Below, piece by piece: positions 1 to 8,608 of a DNA stretch of 64,000 bases. The notes under the pieces were generated by a model. The model did no database searches, had not been told where the DNA came from, and saw only the letters and a program-made list of their open reading frames with translations. How positions within the stretch are numbered: position 1 is the stretch's first letter; the number at the start of each line of letters is the position of its first letter. The position numbers were made by a program, and so were the translations under genes. The DNA comes from Methylotuvimicrobium buryatense 5G (GTDB taxonomy: Bacteria > Pseudomonadota > Gammaproteobacteria > Methylococcales > Methylomonadaceae), in the NCBI RefSeq assembly GCF_000341735.1, contig NZ_KB455575.1:3030678-3094677 (forward strand), given 5' to 3'.

Positions 1-430
1 GAATTTCCTCATCGCCGCGTAGGATCCAACAAAACAACAACGAAAAATAACGCTCCACGGCATTGAGCTGCTGCCAGGAAGCCAATACATCCGGATCGAG
101 TTTTAACAGTGTTTTGTTCTTATCCTTGACCAAACGCGCCAGACCGGACACTCGCAGCAACAAATAAAGCCCGTGAAGATTGGGAAACGCCTTTTGTTGA
201 GGCCGCTTCAGTTCGGTTTCAACAGGCCGAGTCATCCGCTCATTGAGTTCAAACAAGTATTTCATGCCGATATGCTGGGTTGTTTTGGTCACTTCGATGC
301 CATCGCTCCCAATGAAATCCAGCAGCGCCTGAAAATCTTTCAGCAAAGTACCCGGCAGGGTATCACTGAACGCCTGATTTTTTATGATCTCGGCATCTTC
401 GGGCGATAAATGTTGGTTTTTGTTGCTCAT
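1..430 (-). CDS. Unknown protein, 3' end cut by window edge
   Basis: A minus-strand frame opens with ATG at 430 and runs without a stop to base 1, giving about 143 residues of an incomplete protein. It starts MSNKNQHLSPEDAEIIKNQ and includes a segment reading QHIGMKYLFELNERM and a leucine-rich stretch GLYLLLRVSGLARLVK. No catalytic motif or signal peptide is visible. The overall look vaguely recalls the N-terminal part of pRiA4b ORF-3-like proteins, but I cannot confirm it. The stop codon lies outside the window. Confidence 0.6.
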   Translation of the reverse strand, partial: MSNKNQHLSPEDAEIIKNQAFSDTLPGTLLKDFQALLDFIGSDGIEVTKTTQHIGMKYLFELNERMTRPVETELKRPQQKAFPNLHGLYLLLRVSGLARLVKDKNKTLLKLDPDVLASWQQLNAVERYFSLLFCWILRGDEEI

Positions 431-541
431 AATCTATGCTCTGTTAGTCTTGCCTTCGGCAGGGTAATTATAGCTAAAATCTTTGACAAGCAATTGCTCA
501 AATCGGTGCTCTGTCAAGCTTCGTAAAAGGGTTTTCGCCAA

Positions 542-1015
542 TCATGACGAGAAAAGTCGTCGGTCGGGCTCAAAATCGAGCAGGCGCGCGTGCTTAACGA
601 CATCGGCAAAGGCACGATGTTTCGTGTTGACGATGAAGTTCCATTCCCGGGGTACAATGACGCTCGGCATCGCTAAAGCCAGCCCGCCGCCTTCGATCAA
701 CCACGCATCGCCGATCGCGGCGGTTTCCGGCGGCGCCGGCTCGTCGCGCCAACAGGTCGGTAATTTTTCGGCGTCGAGATAGTGGACGTCCTGTTTCGGC
801 AATTGCAGCTCGAACAGCGCGTAATACGTCAAAAATTGCTGCTTGTCGAGATGAACCAGTATTTCCAGTATCGCAAGCGATTCGGAGCCGGCCAGATAGA
901 CGCAAGGCTTGCCTCGGCTGTTCCACCGCCCCCCGTAACGTTTCGCGCCCTCGCCGTCGAAAGCGCTGTCGATCCATTTTTGTTTGACGATTCGATAGGC
1001 TTTGATGCCGCTCAA
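542..1015 (-). CDS. RES-domain toxin of a type II toxin-antitoxin pair
   Basis: 157 residues with the RES fold signature: an early Arg-Tyr segment (KAYRIVKQKW), RYGGRWNSRGKPCVYLAGS and a Ser-Leu-Ala-Ile-Leu-Glu helix. RES toxins (Res, ParT, MbcT) attack NAD+ or ADP-ribosylate metabolic enzymes. The reading frame opens at a TTG codon that overlaps the stop of the upstream antitoxin gene (TTGA, 4 nt), so translation is probably coupled. Length is normal for the family and the motif residues look intact, so I expect a functional toxin. The family is clear; which RES activity it has cannot be read from the sequence. Confidence 0.85.
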   Translation of the reverse strand: MSGIKAYRIVKQKWIDSAFDGEGAKRYGGRWNSRGKPCVYLAGSESLAILEILVHLDKQQFLTYYALFELQLPKQDVHYLDAEKLPTCWRDEPAPPETAAIGDAWLIEGGGLALAMPSVIVPREWNFIVNTKHRAFADVVKHARLLDFEPDRRLFSS

Positions 1016-1461
1016 ACGAGCACTCCATGTTCGAGCCGGCCGATCAAATCCATGGCCGCCTCAGTCTCGGCGGTCGTCGCCAACATGTCGACCGGCCGGC
1101 GCCCGCCCAATCCGAGCGCGGGTTTATGTAGCCATTCGCGCGCCGCATCCAGATCGCCTTCGAACAATTCGGCCGCCGCACCCAAGAGCTCTACCAGACG
1201 ATAAAGCCGATCGCTCTCCTGTTGATTGAAACGACCCGCTTTGGCGCGCCGCTGTAATGTCGACGGCGCTATCGAAGCACATTTGGCTAAATCTTTTTTG
1301 TCCAGTCCGGTAAGCTCCGCGAGTTTTCCGTAAACGCTGAACGACAACCCTTTGTGCAAAGCATCGTGAAGTTTCGCGCCGCGCGCAGGCATCCCGATCA
1401 AATGCCATACATCGCGCCGTTCATTGAATTCAGACTCGTAAATCTTCAAGGCTTCCGACAT
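1012..1461 (-). CDS. Xre/MbcA/ParS-type antitoxin (DUF2384)
   Basis: 149 residues, ATG start. The N-terminal half carries an Xre-like helix-turn-helix (LTGLDKKDLAKCASIAPSTL). The C-terminal half is the DUF2384 toxin-binding domain (RLYRLVELLGAAAELFEGD, then ALGLGGRRPVDML). It lies directly upstream of, and overlaps, the RES toxin gene, the standard antitoxin-first order. Such antitoxins block the toxin active site and usually repress their own promoter, here expected upstream of 1461. AT-rich DNA lies between it and the convergent end of the PfkB gene at 1591. Confidence 0.85.
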   Translation of the reverse strand: MSEALKIYESEFNERRDVWHLIGMPARGAKLHDALHKGLSFSVYGKLAELTGLDKKDLAKCASIAPSTLQRRAKAGRFNQQESDRLYRLVELLGAAAELFEGDLDAAREWLHKPALGLGGRRPVDMLATTAETEAAMDLIGRLEHGVLV

Positions 1462-1590
1462 CTCGGCTTCTCCTATTGCATAATGAGTTTCATGGGTTAC
1501 GTAAAGCTTTCAGGCTATATAAAGCATTTTGTCCACGAAAAACACAAAAATCACGAAAACATTCAATCACTGCACCTTACAAACCATTGG

Positions 1591-2580
1591 TTAATTTGGG
1601 ATATTTCGTGATTTTAGTGGACTAAATACTGAATTTAGAGTCAGTATATCCTCAACCACGACACGCGAGGCAATTGAGTTAAGCCGGGCCGACTCGAACC
1701 GCCCCGGTTCCGGCGCAAACAAATTGGATGTACCGCAAGCCACGCCCAGTTTCAACGCGGCCTCCGCATCCAGACCTTGCTCCGCCGCGACCGCCAAACC
1801 GGCCACCAGCGCATCGCCGCAGCCGACGCGACTGACGATTCGTTCCGGCGCTGTATTCAGATAAGCCGATACCGCCATGTTCTCGCCGACGGCAATGCAG
1901 CCGTGCTCGCCCCTTGAGACATAAACCCGTTGAATGCCTTGACCGACCAGTTCCTTGGCAGCTTCGGCGATACTGCGTTCGTCCGGCAAGGACTTACCGA
2001 GCAAGGCTTCGAGCTCTTGTTGATTCGGTTTGATCGCATCAGGCTTGGCTTCGATGCCGAGACTCAAGCCGGAGCCGCTGGCATCCAAAAACGTCGTCAC
2101 CCCGCGCTCGCGACAGACCTTGATGAGGCTACGATAGAAATCGTTTGGCGCTCCGGGCGGCAGACTGCCGGAAATGATAACGATAGCGCCGGGCTCGGCA
2201 TGAGATTCGACGGTTTCGCATAAGCGGCGGCAATCATCTTCCGTAACGCTAAACCCTGCGGTTCGTATATGGGTTTCCCGGCCGCTCGCCGAATCATGCA
2301 GCGTAATGTTGGTGCGCGTCTTGCCGGAGACCACTGTCAAATCGGTTGTGAGCCGCTCGGTTTGCAAGGCATGAAACGCGTCGACCGACCGGGCTCCCGC
2401 AAAGCCCAGACATAAAACCTCACTACCCTGCGACTCGATAGCCTTCGCGACATTGATGCCTTTTCCGCAGGCGAATTCGGCGCTACGACTGGCCGACAGC
2501 GTTTCGCCAAGCGCAAAACTTTCGACTTCGAGCAATAAATCGATCGCCGTATTGGCGGTCACGGTCATGAGTTTCGCCAT
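1591..2580 (-). CDS. PfkB-family sugar kinase, 1-phosphofructokinase-like
   Basis: 329 residues of the ribokinase/PfkB fold. Visible are the N-terminal substrate region (GKGINVAKAIESQG) and the C-terminal ATP/anion-hole motif in the form GCGDALVAGLAVA, where the Asp is the catalytic base. Length and motifs best fit the 1-phosphofructokinase/tagatose-6-phosphate kinase branch (FruK, LacC, PfkB), which phosphorylates a sugar phosphate with ATP. It follows the ketosynthase gene by about 10 nt on the same strand, so it is probably the last gene of the polyene operon, although a sugar kinase has no obvious role there. No fru PTS gene is nearby. The substrate is not determinable from sequence alone. 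Confidence 0.8.
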   Translation of the reverse strand: MAKLMTVTANTAIDLLLEVESFALGETLSASRSAEFACGKGINVAKAIESQGSEVLCLGFAGARSVDAFHALQTERLTTDLTVVSGKTRTNITLHDSASGRETHIRTAGFSVTEDDCRRLCETVESHAEPGAIVIISGSLPPGAPNDFYRSLIKVCRERGVTTFLDASGSGLSLGIEAKPDAIKPNQQELEALLGKSLPDERSIAEAAKELVGQGIQRVYVSRGEHGCIAVGENMAVSAYLNTAPERIVSRVGCGDALVAGLAVAAEQGLDAEAALKLGVACGTSNLFAPEPGRFESARLNSIASRVVVEDILTLNSVFSPLKSRNIPN

Positions 2581-2590
2581 GGCCTGCCAC

Positions 2591-3811
2591 TCAAACCCGC
2601 TTGAAAATTAATGAGGTATTGATGCCGCCGAAGGCGAAATTATTACTCATCAAATAGTCGCATTCCAGCTTACGCATAGCCCCTTGAATATAATCGAGCT
2701 CCGCGCATTTAGGGTCTATAGCGTCCAAATTTGCGGTTGGATGAAACCAGCCTTCGTTCATCATCCGGACCGCCGCCCAGGCTTCGATCGAGCCGCAAGC
2801 GCCGAGGGTATGGCCGGTATAACTTTTCATTGAGCTGATCGGGATCTTGCTGCCCAATACGGCTGCCGTAGCATGACTTTCGGCGATGTCGCCCAACTCG
2901 GTCGCGGTGCCGTGCGCGCTGACATAACCGATTGCCGCAGGATCCAGACCCGAGTCTTGCAGCGCCAATTGCATTGCGACCTGCATGCTCGCGCTGTCCG
3001 GTTGCGTGACATGCAAACCGTCGCAATTGGTGCCGAAACCGACGATCTCGGCATGAATCGTCGCCCCGCGGCTTAAGGCATGTTCGCGCTCTTCCAGAAT
3101 GAAGGTGCCGCCGCCTTCGCCGATGACCAGGCCGTCGCGGTCACGGTCGAACGGGCGCGGCGATTTATCCGGTTCGTCGTTGCGCAGACTGGTCGCGAAC
3201 AAGGTATCGAATACCGCCGCTTGCGAGGCGGACAATTCGTCGCTGCCGCCGGCGATCATCACGGTTTGCTGTCCGTGTTTAATCGCTTCGTAGGCATAAC
3301 CGATGCCCTGGCTGCTCGATGTGCAGGCGCTCGAGGTCGGAATGATGCGGCCGTTGACGCCGAAATGCAGACTGATATTGACCGGGCAGGTATGCCCCAT
3401 CATGCGGATATAGGATGTCGCGTTCAAGCCGCCCTTGTCGAAATTCAGCAGCATCTTGGTAAAGTCGATCAAGCCGTCGAAACTACCGGACGAACTGCCG
3501 TAAGAAACTCCGGTACGGCCGCTTTTCAAAACCGGATCATTCAGCAAACCGGCATCCTGCAAGGCCAGTTCGGTGGCATAGGTCGCCAGCATCGCGACCC
3601 GGCCCATGCCGCGCACTTGTTTGCGCGAATAATGCGCGGGCCGCGTGAAATCGACCGGCCCGCCGAGCCGGGTATTCAAGCCGTTGTATTTATCCCAATC
3701 GTCCATACGGCGAATGCCGGTGTTTTGCGCTTTCAGATTAACCGCGACCGTCGCCCAATCGTTGCCGATAGGCGTGATCGCGGCCATGCCCGTTACCACG
3801 ACGCGTTTCAT
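2591..3811 (-). CDS. Beta-ketoacyl-ACP synthase, ApeR-like (aryl polyene type)
   Basis: 406-residue FabF/FabB-fold condensing enzyme. The catalytic triad is complete: Cys163 in TSSACTSSSQ, His300 in SAHGTATELGD, His334 in GHTLGACGS. I chose the ATG at 3811 because an upstream GGAGGG lies at good spacing; an ATG at 3817 would add two residues. The start overlaps the ketoreductase stop (TGATG), so the two are translationally coupled. Being the last of the KS-DH-KR-KS run, it corresponds to ApeR of aryl polyene clusters and would elongate an ACP-bound polyene chain with malonyl units. An ordinary fatty-acid FabF is the alternative, but the neighbours argue against it. Confidence 0.85.
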   Translation of the reverse strand: MKRVVVTGMAAITPIGNDWATVAVNLKAQNTGIRRMDDWDKYNGLNTRLGGPVDFTRPAHYSRKQVRGMGRVAMLATYATELALQDAGLLNDPVLKSGRTGVSYGSSSGSFDGLIDFTKMLLNFDKGGLNATSYIRMMGHTCPVNISLHFGVNGRIIPTSSACTSSSQGIGYAYEAIKHGQQTVMIAGGSDELSASQAAVFDTLFATSLRNDEPDKSPRPFDRDRDGLVIGEGGGTFILEEREHALSRGATIHAEIVGFGTNCDGLHVTQPDSASMQVAMQLALQDSGLDPAAIGYVSAHGTATELGDIAESHATAAVLGSKIPISSMKSYTGHTLGACGSIEAWAAVRMMNEGWFHPTANLDAIDPKCAELDYIQGAMRKLECDYLMSNNFAFGGINTSLIFKRV

Positions 3812-4536
3812 CAGCATAGCCCTCCGTTAACCGAAATCACCTGCCTGGTGATATATGCGGCTTCCTCTGACATTAAAAAACCGACCGTGGCCGCGACTTC
3901 ATCGGCCGAACCGACCCGACGCATCGGAATCATTTTTTTGATTTCCTCGAGCGGCAACTCGTCGAGCATTTCGGTATCGATCAAGCCCGGCGCGACGCAA
4001 TTGACCGTGATATTGCGTTTAGCCAGTTCCAACGCCAACGCCTTGGTCGCGCCGATGATGCCGGCCTTCGCGGCGCTGTAGTTGACCTGGCCGCGATTGC
4101 CGATCAGGCCCGAAACCGACGACAGCGTGACGATACGGCCGGGTTTGCGCCGCCTGATCATCGGCATAATCAGAGGATTCAGTACGTTATAAAAACCGTC
4201 CAGATTGGTATGCACGACACTGTCCCATTCCTCGCCGGTCAAAGCCGGAAAGGCATTGTCGCAAGTCACGCCGGCATTACAGACCACGCCGTAATAAGCG
4301 CCGTGTTCGTCGATATCTTGCTCGATCGCCGCACTGCATTGCTTGCGGTCCGCCAAATCGAATTGCAAAATGCGGGCTGCCCGACCGATGGCCTTAATTT
4401 CCTGCGCAACTTGCTCGGCCTCGCTTCGGCGGCTGCGGCAATGCACGACTACATCGTAACCCTTGCGCGCCAGATACAAAGCGATCGCCTTGCCGATGCC
4501 CCGGCTGGAGCCCGTCACTAAAACTGTTTCATTCAT
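3811..4536 (-). CDS. 3-oxoacyl-ACP reductase, ApeQ/FabG-like
   Basis: 241-residue classical short-chain dehydrogenase. The NADP(H)-binding motif TGSSRGIG is at residues 8-15, CNAG at about 86-89, and the catalytic residues are Ser139/140, Tyr153 and Lys157 (YSAAK). The ARKG/HCRSR region suits NADPH. It would reduce the beta-keto group after each condensation of the polyene chain. It is followed by and coupled to the ketosynthase gene ending at 2591. Upstream it is separated from the dehydratase gene by about 180 bp containing an inverted repeat, so the left arm may be partly split at that point. Confidence 0.88.
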   Translation of the reverse strand: MNETVLVTGSSRGIGKAIALYLARKGYDVVVHCRSRRSEAEQVAQEIKAIGRAARILQFDLADRKQCSAAIEQDIDEHGAYYGVVCNAGVTCDNAFPALTGEEWDSVVHTNLDGFYNVLNPLIMPMIRRRKPGRIVTLSSVSGLIGNRGQVNYSAAKAGIIGATKALALELAKRNITVNCVAPGLIDTEMLDELPLEEIKKMIPMRRVGSADEVAATVGFLMSEEAAYITRQVISVNGGLC

Positions 4537-4564
4537 GCTGTTTCTTTAGTAAGTGTCCAAAATT

Positions 4565-4682
4565 TATTTCCCGATTTGGCTAGTATCAGGTAACGCTGGA
4601 AGAAGTGTGCGCGGCATGGACGCCGCGCCCAAGCCTATAGGGATATATTCACGGCGTCTTCTGGAAGCGTTACCTGATACTG
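4565..4682. repeat. MITE-like inverted repeat between dehydratase and ketoreductase genes
   Basis: Imperfect palindromic element. AGTATCAGGTAACGCT on the left is mirrored by AGCGTTACCTGATACT on the right. The middle holds a diverged form of the core seen in the other elements of this window (CCTATAGGGATATATTCACGGCGTC). In the transcript it would fold into a long hairpin between two genes of the polyene operon, where it could stabilise or terminate mRNA. Confidence 0.75.
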
Positions 4683-4718
4683 GCCGATAAAACCGGGTAA
4701 TTATTTTGAAACAATTAC

Positions 4719-5159
4719 TTAGTTTGTGATGACCCGATTGATTGCCGTATCGGGTTGATAAACACTCAGTTTGGCCGAAATTTCCACGCCGTCGCCGGTC
4801 ACTCGGCAATCGAACACGCCCAAGCCTTGATCCTGTATAAGGCGCTTGACCGTCACGACCAGCACCGCCCCGGCGTTAAGCCGGCTCACATTGCAATGAT
4901 AACGCCGCGTACCCAATAAAAAGCCGGGATTGAGCGGTTTTCCGGCCAAACGGCACATCAAGCCGCCATGTGCCGCCACCGTTTGCGCCATGTATTCGAT
5001 ACCCAACCAAGCCGGAACGCCGGTGTTGTCGCCGAACAGACCGTCGCCGCGCACGGTTACTTGCGCACTCATCGACTCGTCGTCGTAGGTCAACACATGA
5101 TCCAACAACATCATCTTGCCGGCATGCGGCAATAATTGCTCTATCGAATAAGCAATCAT
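4719..5159 (-). CDS. Hotdog-fold 3-hydroxyacyl-ACP dehydratase, ApeP-like
   Basis: 146 residues. The sequence LLPHAGKMMLLDHV, followed by VPAWLGIEYMAQTVAAHGG and GFLLGTRRY, matches the single-hotdog dehydratases of aryl polyene clusters (ApeP). These remove water from the beta-hydroxyacyl-ACP to make each conjugated double bond. The conserved His and the Glu in the central helix (GIEYMAQ) are the likely catalytic pair. The start overlaps the upstream ketosynthase stop by 4 nt (ATGA). No second dehydratase (ApeI type) is present in the window. Confidence 0.85.
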   Translation of the reverse strand: MIAYSIEQLLPHAGKMMLLDHVLTYDDESMSAQVTVRGDGLFGDNTGVPAWLGIEYMAQTVAAHGGLMCRLAGKPLNPGFLLGTRRYHCNVSRLNAGAVLVVTVKRLIQDQGLGVFDCRVTGDGVEISAKLSVYQPDTAINRVITN

Positions 5160-6337
5160 ACACGCGACACGACAATCGAAATATTATTGCCGCCGAAAGC
5201 GAAAGAATTGCTCTGGCAATGTTCGATACGCCTGCCTAAAACTTGCCCCGCCTGCACTAAATTCAAGGACGGCAACGAGTCGTCCAACGCATCGCCGTTG
5301 ACGTTCGGCGGCAATGCGCCCTCTTCATCATCGCTATTCAGCAGCAGCCAACACAGACCCAGCTCGAGTGCGCCGGCCGCGCCTAAGGCGTGCCCGGTCA
5401 TGCCTTTGGTCGAACTGGCCGCGACCGAACGGCCGAAAACTTCGACGACCGCCGCGCTTTCCATCGCATCGTTCAACGGCGTGGCCGTGCCATGTAGATT
5501 AATATAGTCTATTTGCTCGGCGGTCATCCGGGCTTCGATCAATGCCGTTTGCATCGCCGTCACCACGGCCGCGCCGCCGGGGTCGGGCGCGGAAAAATGA
5601 TACGCATCGCTGCTGGCACCGATTCCGCCGAGTCGCACGGGGCCTTCGTCCCGGCTCAAGATGAACAAGGCTGCGGCTTCCGATAAATTGATGCCGTCCC
5701 GGTGCCGTCCGAAAGGCTTGCACAAACCCGCCGATACCGACTCCAATGCAGCGAAACCGTTCACGGTGAAGCGGCACAGACTATCCGCGCCGCCGACGAT
5801 GACGGCATCGCAAATATCCAACTCGATCAATCTTCGGGCCGAAGCGAAAGCCCGGCCGCTGGAAGAACAAGCCGTCGATACCGAATAGGCCGGTCCTTTC
5901 AAATCGAGCCGATGCGCCAAAAAATCGGCTCCGCCGGCCAATTGCTGTTGCTTGTAATGAAATCCGGACGGCTTTTCGAGACCGCCGGCGACCGCGGCAA
6001 TCGCCAGCTCGGTAGTTCTTACGCCGGAAGTGCTGGTGCCGATCACCACGCCGATTCGATCCGTGCGGTATTTCCGTTTGATGCGGTCAACGCCCGCTTG
6101 AATTTGATTCAAGGCCGCGAGTAACAATCGATTGTTTTTGCAATCATAAACGCTGTATCGTTTTTCGATTTCAGGTAGTTCGGCACGAATCTCGCCGACA
6201 TAAAACGGCTTACTCGGCGAATATTCATCGGTCTCGATCAAGCCGGAACGGTCTCCCGCCAGCAGTCTCGACAACATTTCGGCGCCATTGCCGCCGGCCG
6301 CCGATAGGATGCCGAGATCATTGAGATACAGCGTCAT
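5156..6337 (-). CDS. Beta-ketoacyl-ACP synthase, ApeO-like
   Basis: 393-residue KS fold with an intact triad: Cys157 in VSTACSSSG, His282 in NLHGTATPLND and His316 in MTGHALGAAG. It is therefore a catalytic condensing enzyme and not a chain-length factor. It starts four bases after the halogenase-like gene ends and overlaps the dehydratase gene, so all three should be co-translated. In aryl polyene loci the homologue ApeO is paired with a second KS (ApeR); here that partner is at 2591-3811. Which of the two accepts the starter unit is unknown; one candidate starter is the acyl group made by the right arm. Confidence 0.85.
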   Translation of the reverse strand: MTLYLNDLGILSAAGGNGAEMLSRLLAGDRSGLIETDEYSPSKPFYVGEIRAELPEIEKRYSVYDCKNNRLLLAALNQIQAGVDRIKRKYRTDRIGVVIGTSTSGVRTTELAIAAVAGGLEKPSGFHYKQQQLAGGADFLAHRLDLKGPAYSVSTACSSSGRAFASARRLIELDICDAVIVGGADSLCRFTVNGFAALESVSAGLCKPFGRHRDGINLSEAAALFILSRDEGPVRLGGIGASSDAYHFSAPDPGGAAVVTAMQTALIEARMTAEQIDYINLHGTATPLNDAMESAAVVEVFGRSVAASSTKGMTGHALGAAGALELGLCWLLLNSDDEEGALPPNVNGDALDDSLPSLNLVQAGQVLGRRIEHCQSNSFAFGGNNISIVVSRV

Positions 6338-6341
6338 TTTC

Positions 6342-7577
6342 TCAAGGCTCGCGACACAATTCGACCAGGGTCTTCAACCGAGGTTCGGAGTTTTTGACAT
6401 ACGGATTGTTTTCATCCCAAACATAGCCGGCCAGAATCGAACAAATCATCGCTTTGATATTGGGCTGCTGCTGTTGATAAAGCACCACATCCTGTAAACC
6501 GCCGTCATACCATGAGCTGACAAAGGCGCGGAAGGTGTCGACGCCTTTTTGCAAGGGCTCGGCAAACTCCTTTTGCCAATCGACCGCAATGCCGCCGAGT
6601 TGCCGGTCCACTACCTCGGCGGCGAGACTTGCCGATTTCATCGCGATCGTGACGCCCGAGGAAAAAACCGGATCGAGAAACTCGCCGGCATTACCCAATA
6701 GCGCGTAGCCTTTGCCGTGCAGCCGCTTGACGTTGGCGCTGTAACCGCCGATGCTGTTGACCGGCGTGTCGAACACGGCATTATGCAGCAGCGCCGACAA
6801 GCCCGGCTCGGCGTCGACGAATTGCTTCAGCACCGCTTGCGGGTCGCGCTCCGGAACCTTGAGAATCTTCGCTTCGCCGACCACGCCGAGACTGCAACGC
6901 CCATTGCTGAACGGAATCAGCCAATACCAGACATCGGTCAATTCGGGATGCACGATGATGCGAATTTTGTTGCGATCGTAGCGCGGATCGTCGATTCTGT
7001 CTTCGATATGCGTGAACACGGCCTGTCGCACCGGAAAACCGGACGGTTTTTCCAAATCCAACAAACGCGGCAACACCCGCCCGAAACCGCTGGCATCGAG
7101 CACGAAATCGGCGGTCATGCGGTAGCGGTCTTCGCTGTCCCTATCCTTGACCGTCAACACCGGCTGCTCGCCGCTGAAGTCGGCCTCGACGACTTCCTGA
7201 CGCCAGCGGATGTCCACGCCCATACGTTGCGCCTCGGCGGCTAGCAGCGCATCGAAGCGGTCGCGCTGAACTTGATAGGTCGAATCGAAGCCGGACGTGA
7301 ATTTGTCGGCGAACCAGAATTCGCAGTGCTTGCCTTGAAATAAAAACGCCGCACCGTCCTTCAATTGAAAACCGGCATTGCGCACGGCATCGAGCATGCC
7401 GGCCTGTTCGATGAACTCCATGCATTGCGGCAGTAGGCTTTCGCCGATGCTGAAGCGCGGAAAAGCATCCCGCTCCAAGATCACAGCCCGGTATCCTTTG
7501 TTATTGAGCAATGCCGCGGCGATGCTGCCCGCAGGGCCCGCTCCGATAATAACGATATTGCCTTTTTCAGCCCTCAT
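6342..7577 (-). CDS. FAD-dependent halogenase-like flavoprotein
   Basis: 411 residues. The N-terminal FAD motif IGAGPAGS is at residues 11-18, ESLLP at 46-50, and the halogenase hallmark WxWxIP is present as WYWLIP at 217-222. A lysine (Lys73, FQLKDGAAF) lies where halogenases of the PltA/CndH class have their catalytic lysine. The second FAD segment reads LLGNAGEFLDPVFSSGV (about 293-309), very like carrier-protein-dependent halogenases. It is the first gene of the left arm, divergent from the carrier-protein gene. A role in chlorinating or brominating the aryl/pyrrole cap is likely. The alternative is a geranylgeranyl-reductase-like oxidoreductase without halogenation. Confidence 0.75.
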   Translation of the reverse strand: MRAEKGNIVIIGAGPAGSIAAALLNNKGYRAVILERDAFPRFSIGESLLPQCMEFIEQAGMLDAVRNAGFQLKDGAAFLFQGKHCEFWFADKFTSGFDSTYQVQRDRFDALLAAEAQRMGVDIRWRQEVVEADFSGEQPVLTVKDRDSEDRYRMTADFVLDASGFGRVLPRLLDLEKPSGFPVRQAVFTHIEDRIDDPRYDRNKIRIIVHPELTDVWYWLIPFSNGRCSLGVVGEAKILKVPERDPQAVLKQFVDAEPGLSALLHNAVFDTPVNSIGGYSANVKRLHGKGYALLGNAGEFLDPVFSSGVTIAMKSASLAAEVVDRQLGGIAVDWQKEFAEPLQKGVDTFRAFVSSWYDGGLQDVVLYQQQQPNIKAMICSILAGYVWDENNPYVKNSEPRLKTLVELCREP

Positions 7578-7879
7578 GCGAACCCGCCTGTTTTGCCATT
7601 GCTAACCTGTTTAAATGTTTCTCGAAATATTCATGCGCGAACTTTGTCCGCACGCTAATCGGTCATTGAATTAAAGCGGGCCACCCCTAAGCCGGACAAG
7701 GGTTGTAACCCATATACATCAAGCTAAACGCTGCTCCCCACCTCTGCTAAATCGCTATTGTTCGGAACGGATGAGAACCATTGTAATAAATCGCTGCTTT
7801 AGTTAATGGCTTCGCTATCACAATCGTACCTGCGCTCAAACAAAGCGATGGGTTTCCGCTTCGCTGCTACCCTACGGAG

Positions 7880-8203
7880 CACTGCCATTAAGTTAAGGTA
7901 AGCCCGTCATTCCGCCATGGACTGGCGGAATCCAGTGCCATGGATGGCAGGCTTTTGAGGCACATTCGAGCCTGAATGCCAACATTACTTATTCTGTTGA
8001 GGCTTAACTTAGGATTTAGCCGTAAATAACATCCCTATTTTAAGGAGGTTTCGGTTGCTCGATTGGCAGGTGTCGGCGCCAGGGATAGCCGCCGTCAAGC
8101 CTACACGGACGTATTCACGGCGTGCTGCCAAGCGAGTGACCGAACCTTCAACAAGGCTAATAGTTCCAGGACGTTATTTATCACGAAATCCTTAATGGCA
8201 GTG
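7880..8203. repeat. Family E MITE-like element split by insertion of element A1
   Basis: The left end reads CACTGCCATTAAGTTAAG. The matching right end (CTTAACTTAATGGCAGTG) is found as two halves, one before 8011 and one from about 8193 to 8203, with element A1 between them. The interior carries a GTCATTCCGCC...GGCGGAAT palindrome. Uninterrupted copies are at 18580-18721 and 39474-39614, and degenerate ones near 40886-40992, 43261-43345 and 45540-45615. Confidence 0.75.
8010..8194. repeat. Family A MITE-like element A1, nested in a family E copy
   Basis: Terminal inverted repeats of roughly 20 bp: GGATTTAGCCGTAAATAAC on the left and GTTATTTATCACGAAATCC on the right, both flanked by TA. Inside is the core CGGTTGCTCGATTGGCAGG with the palindromic GGACGTATTCACGGCG. 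The same element is at 10193-10376, and half a copy, in the opposite orientation, is at 63560-63620. Confidence 0.75.
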
Positions 8204-8420
8204 ATCCTACGGCGTCGTAAGTTTGATAGGCCGCTAATGTAGGATGGGTAGAGCGGAGCGAAACCCAATCATGGAACTATGACCAAGGCAAATCAAAACG
8301 TTTGGGGCGGGTTAAATAACCCGCCCCGCGTGATTTCTAACACTCAATCCTAAAAGCTATCGCCCTTTTCCGTGACTCTACTTGCCTTAATCGGCTATCA
8401 TTTAACCAACGAATTATACC

Positions 8421-8608
8421 TTAGAAACGAACATGAAATAACTTATTCAAATGTTGGAAGGGGGCTCAGTGGCCCGATTGACAGGTGTCGGCGACAAGGA
8501 TAGCCGCCGTCAAGCCTACATGGACGTATTCACGGCGTCCTGTCAGGCGAGCCACCGAACCTCCTCAAAACATCCTGTTTCGAGAAGTTATTTTGTGCAT
8601 ATTCCTTA
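8421..8608. repeat. Family B MITE-like element B1
   Basis: The left end is a GGAACGAGCATGAAATAACTT-like sequence; the right end reads AAGTTATTTTGTGCATATTCC, its imperfect inverse, followed by TTA. The core is shared with family A (CGATTGACAGGTGTCGGCG, CCTACATGGACGTATTCACG). Related copies are at 29335-29517 and 52107-52382. The element ends nine bases before the ATG of the carrier-protein gene, so the leader of that gene is made of repeat DNA. Confidence 0.75.

Noticed and set aside
3080..4081. 333-residue plus-strand frame
   Set aside because: Antisense to the ketosynthase and ketoreductase genes, whose active-site motifs are complete.
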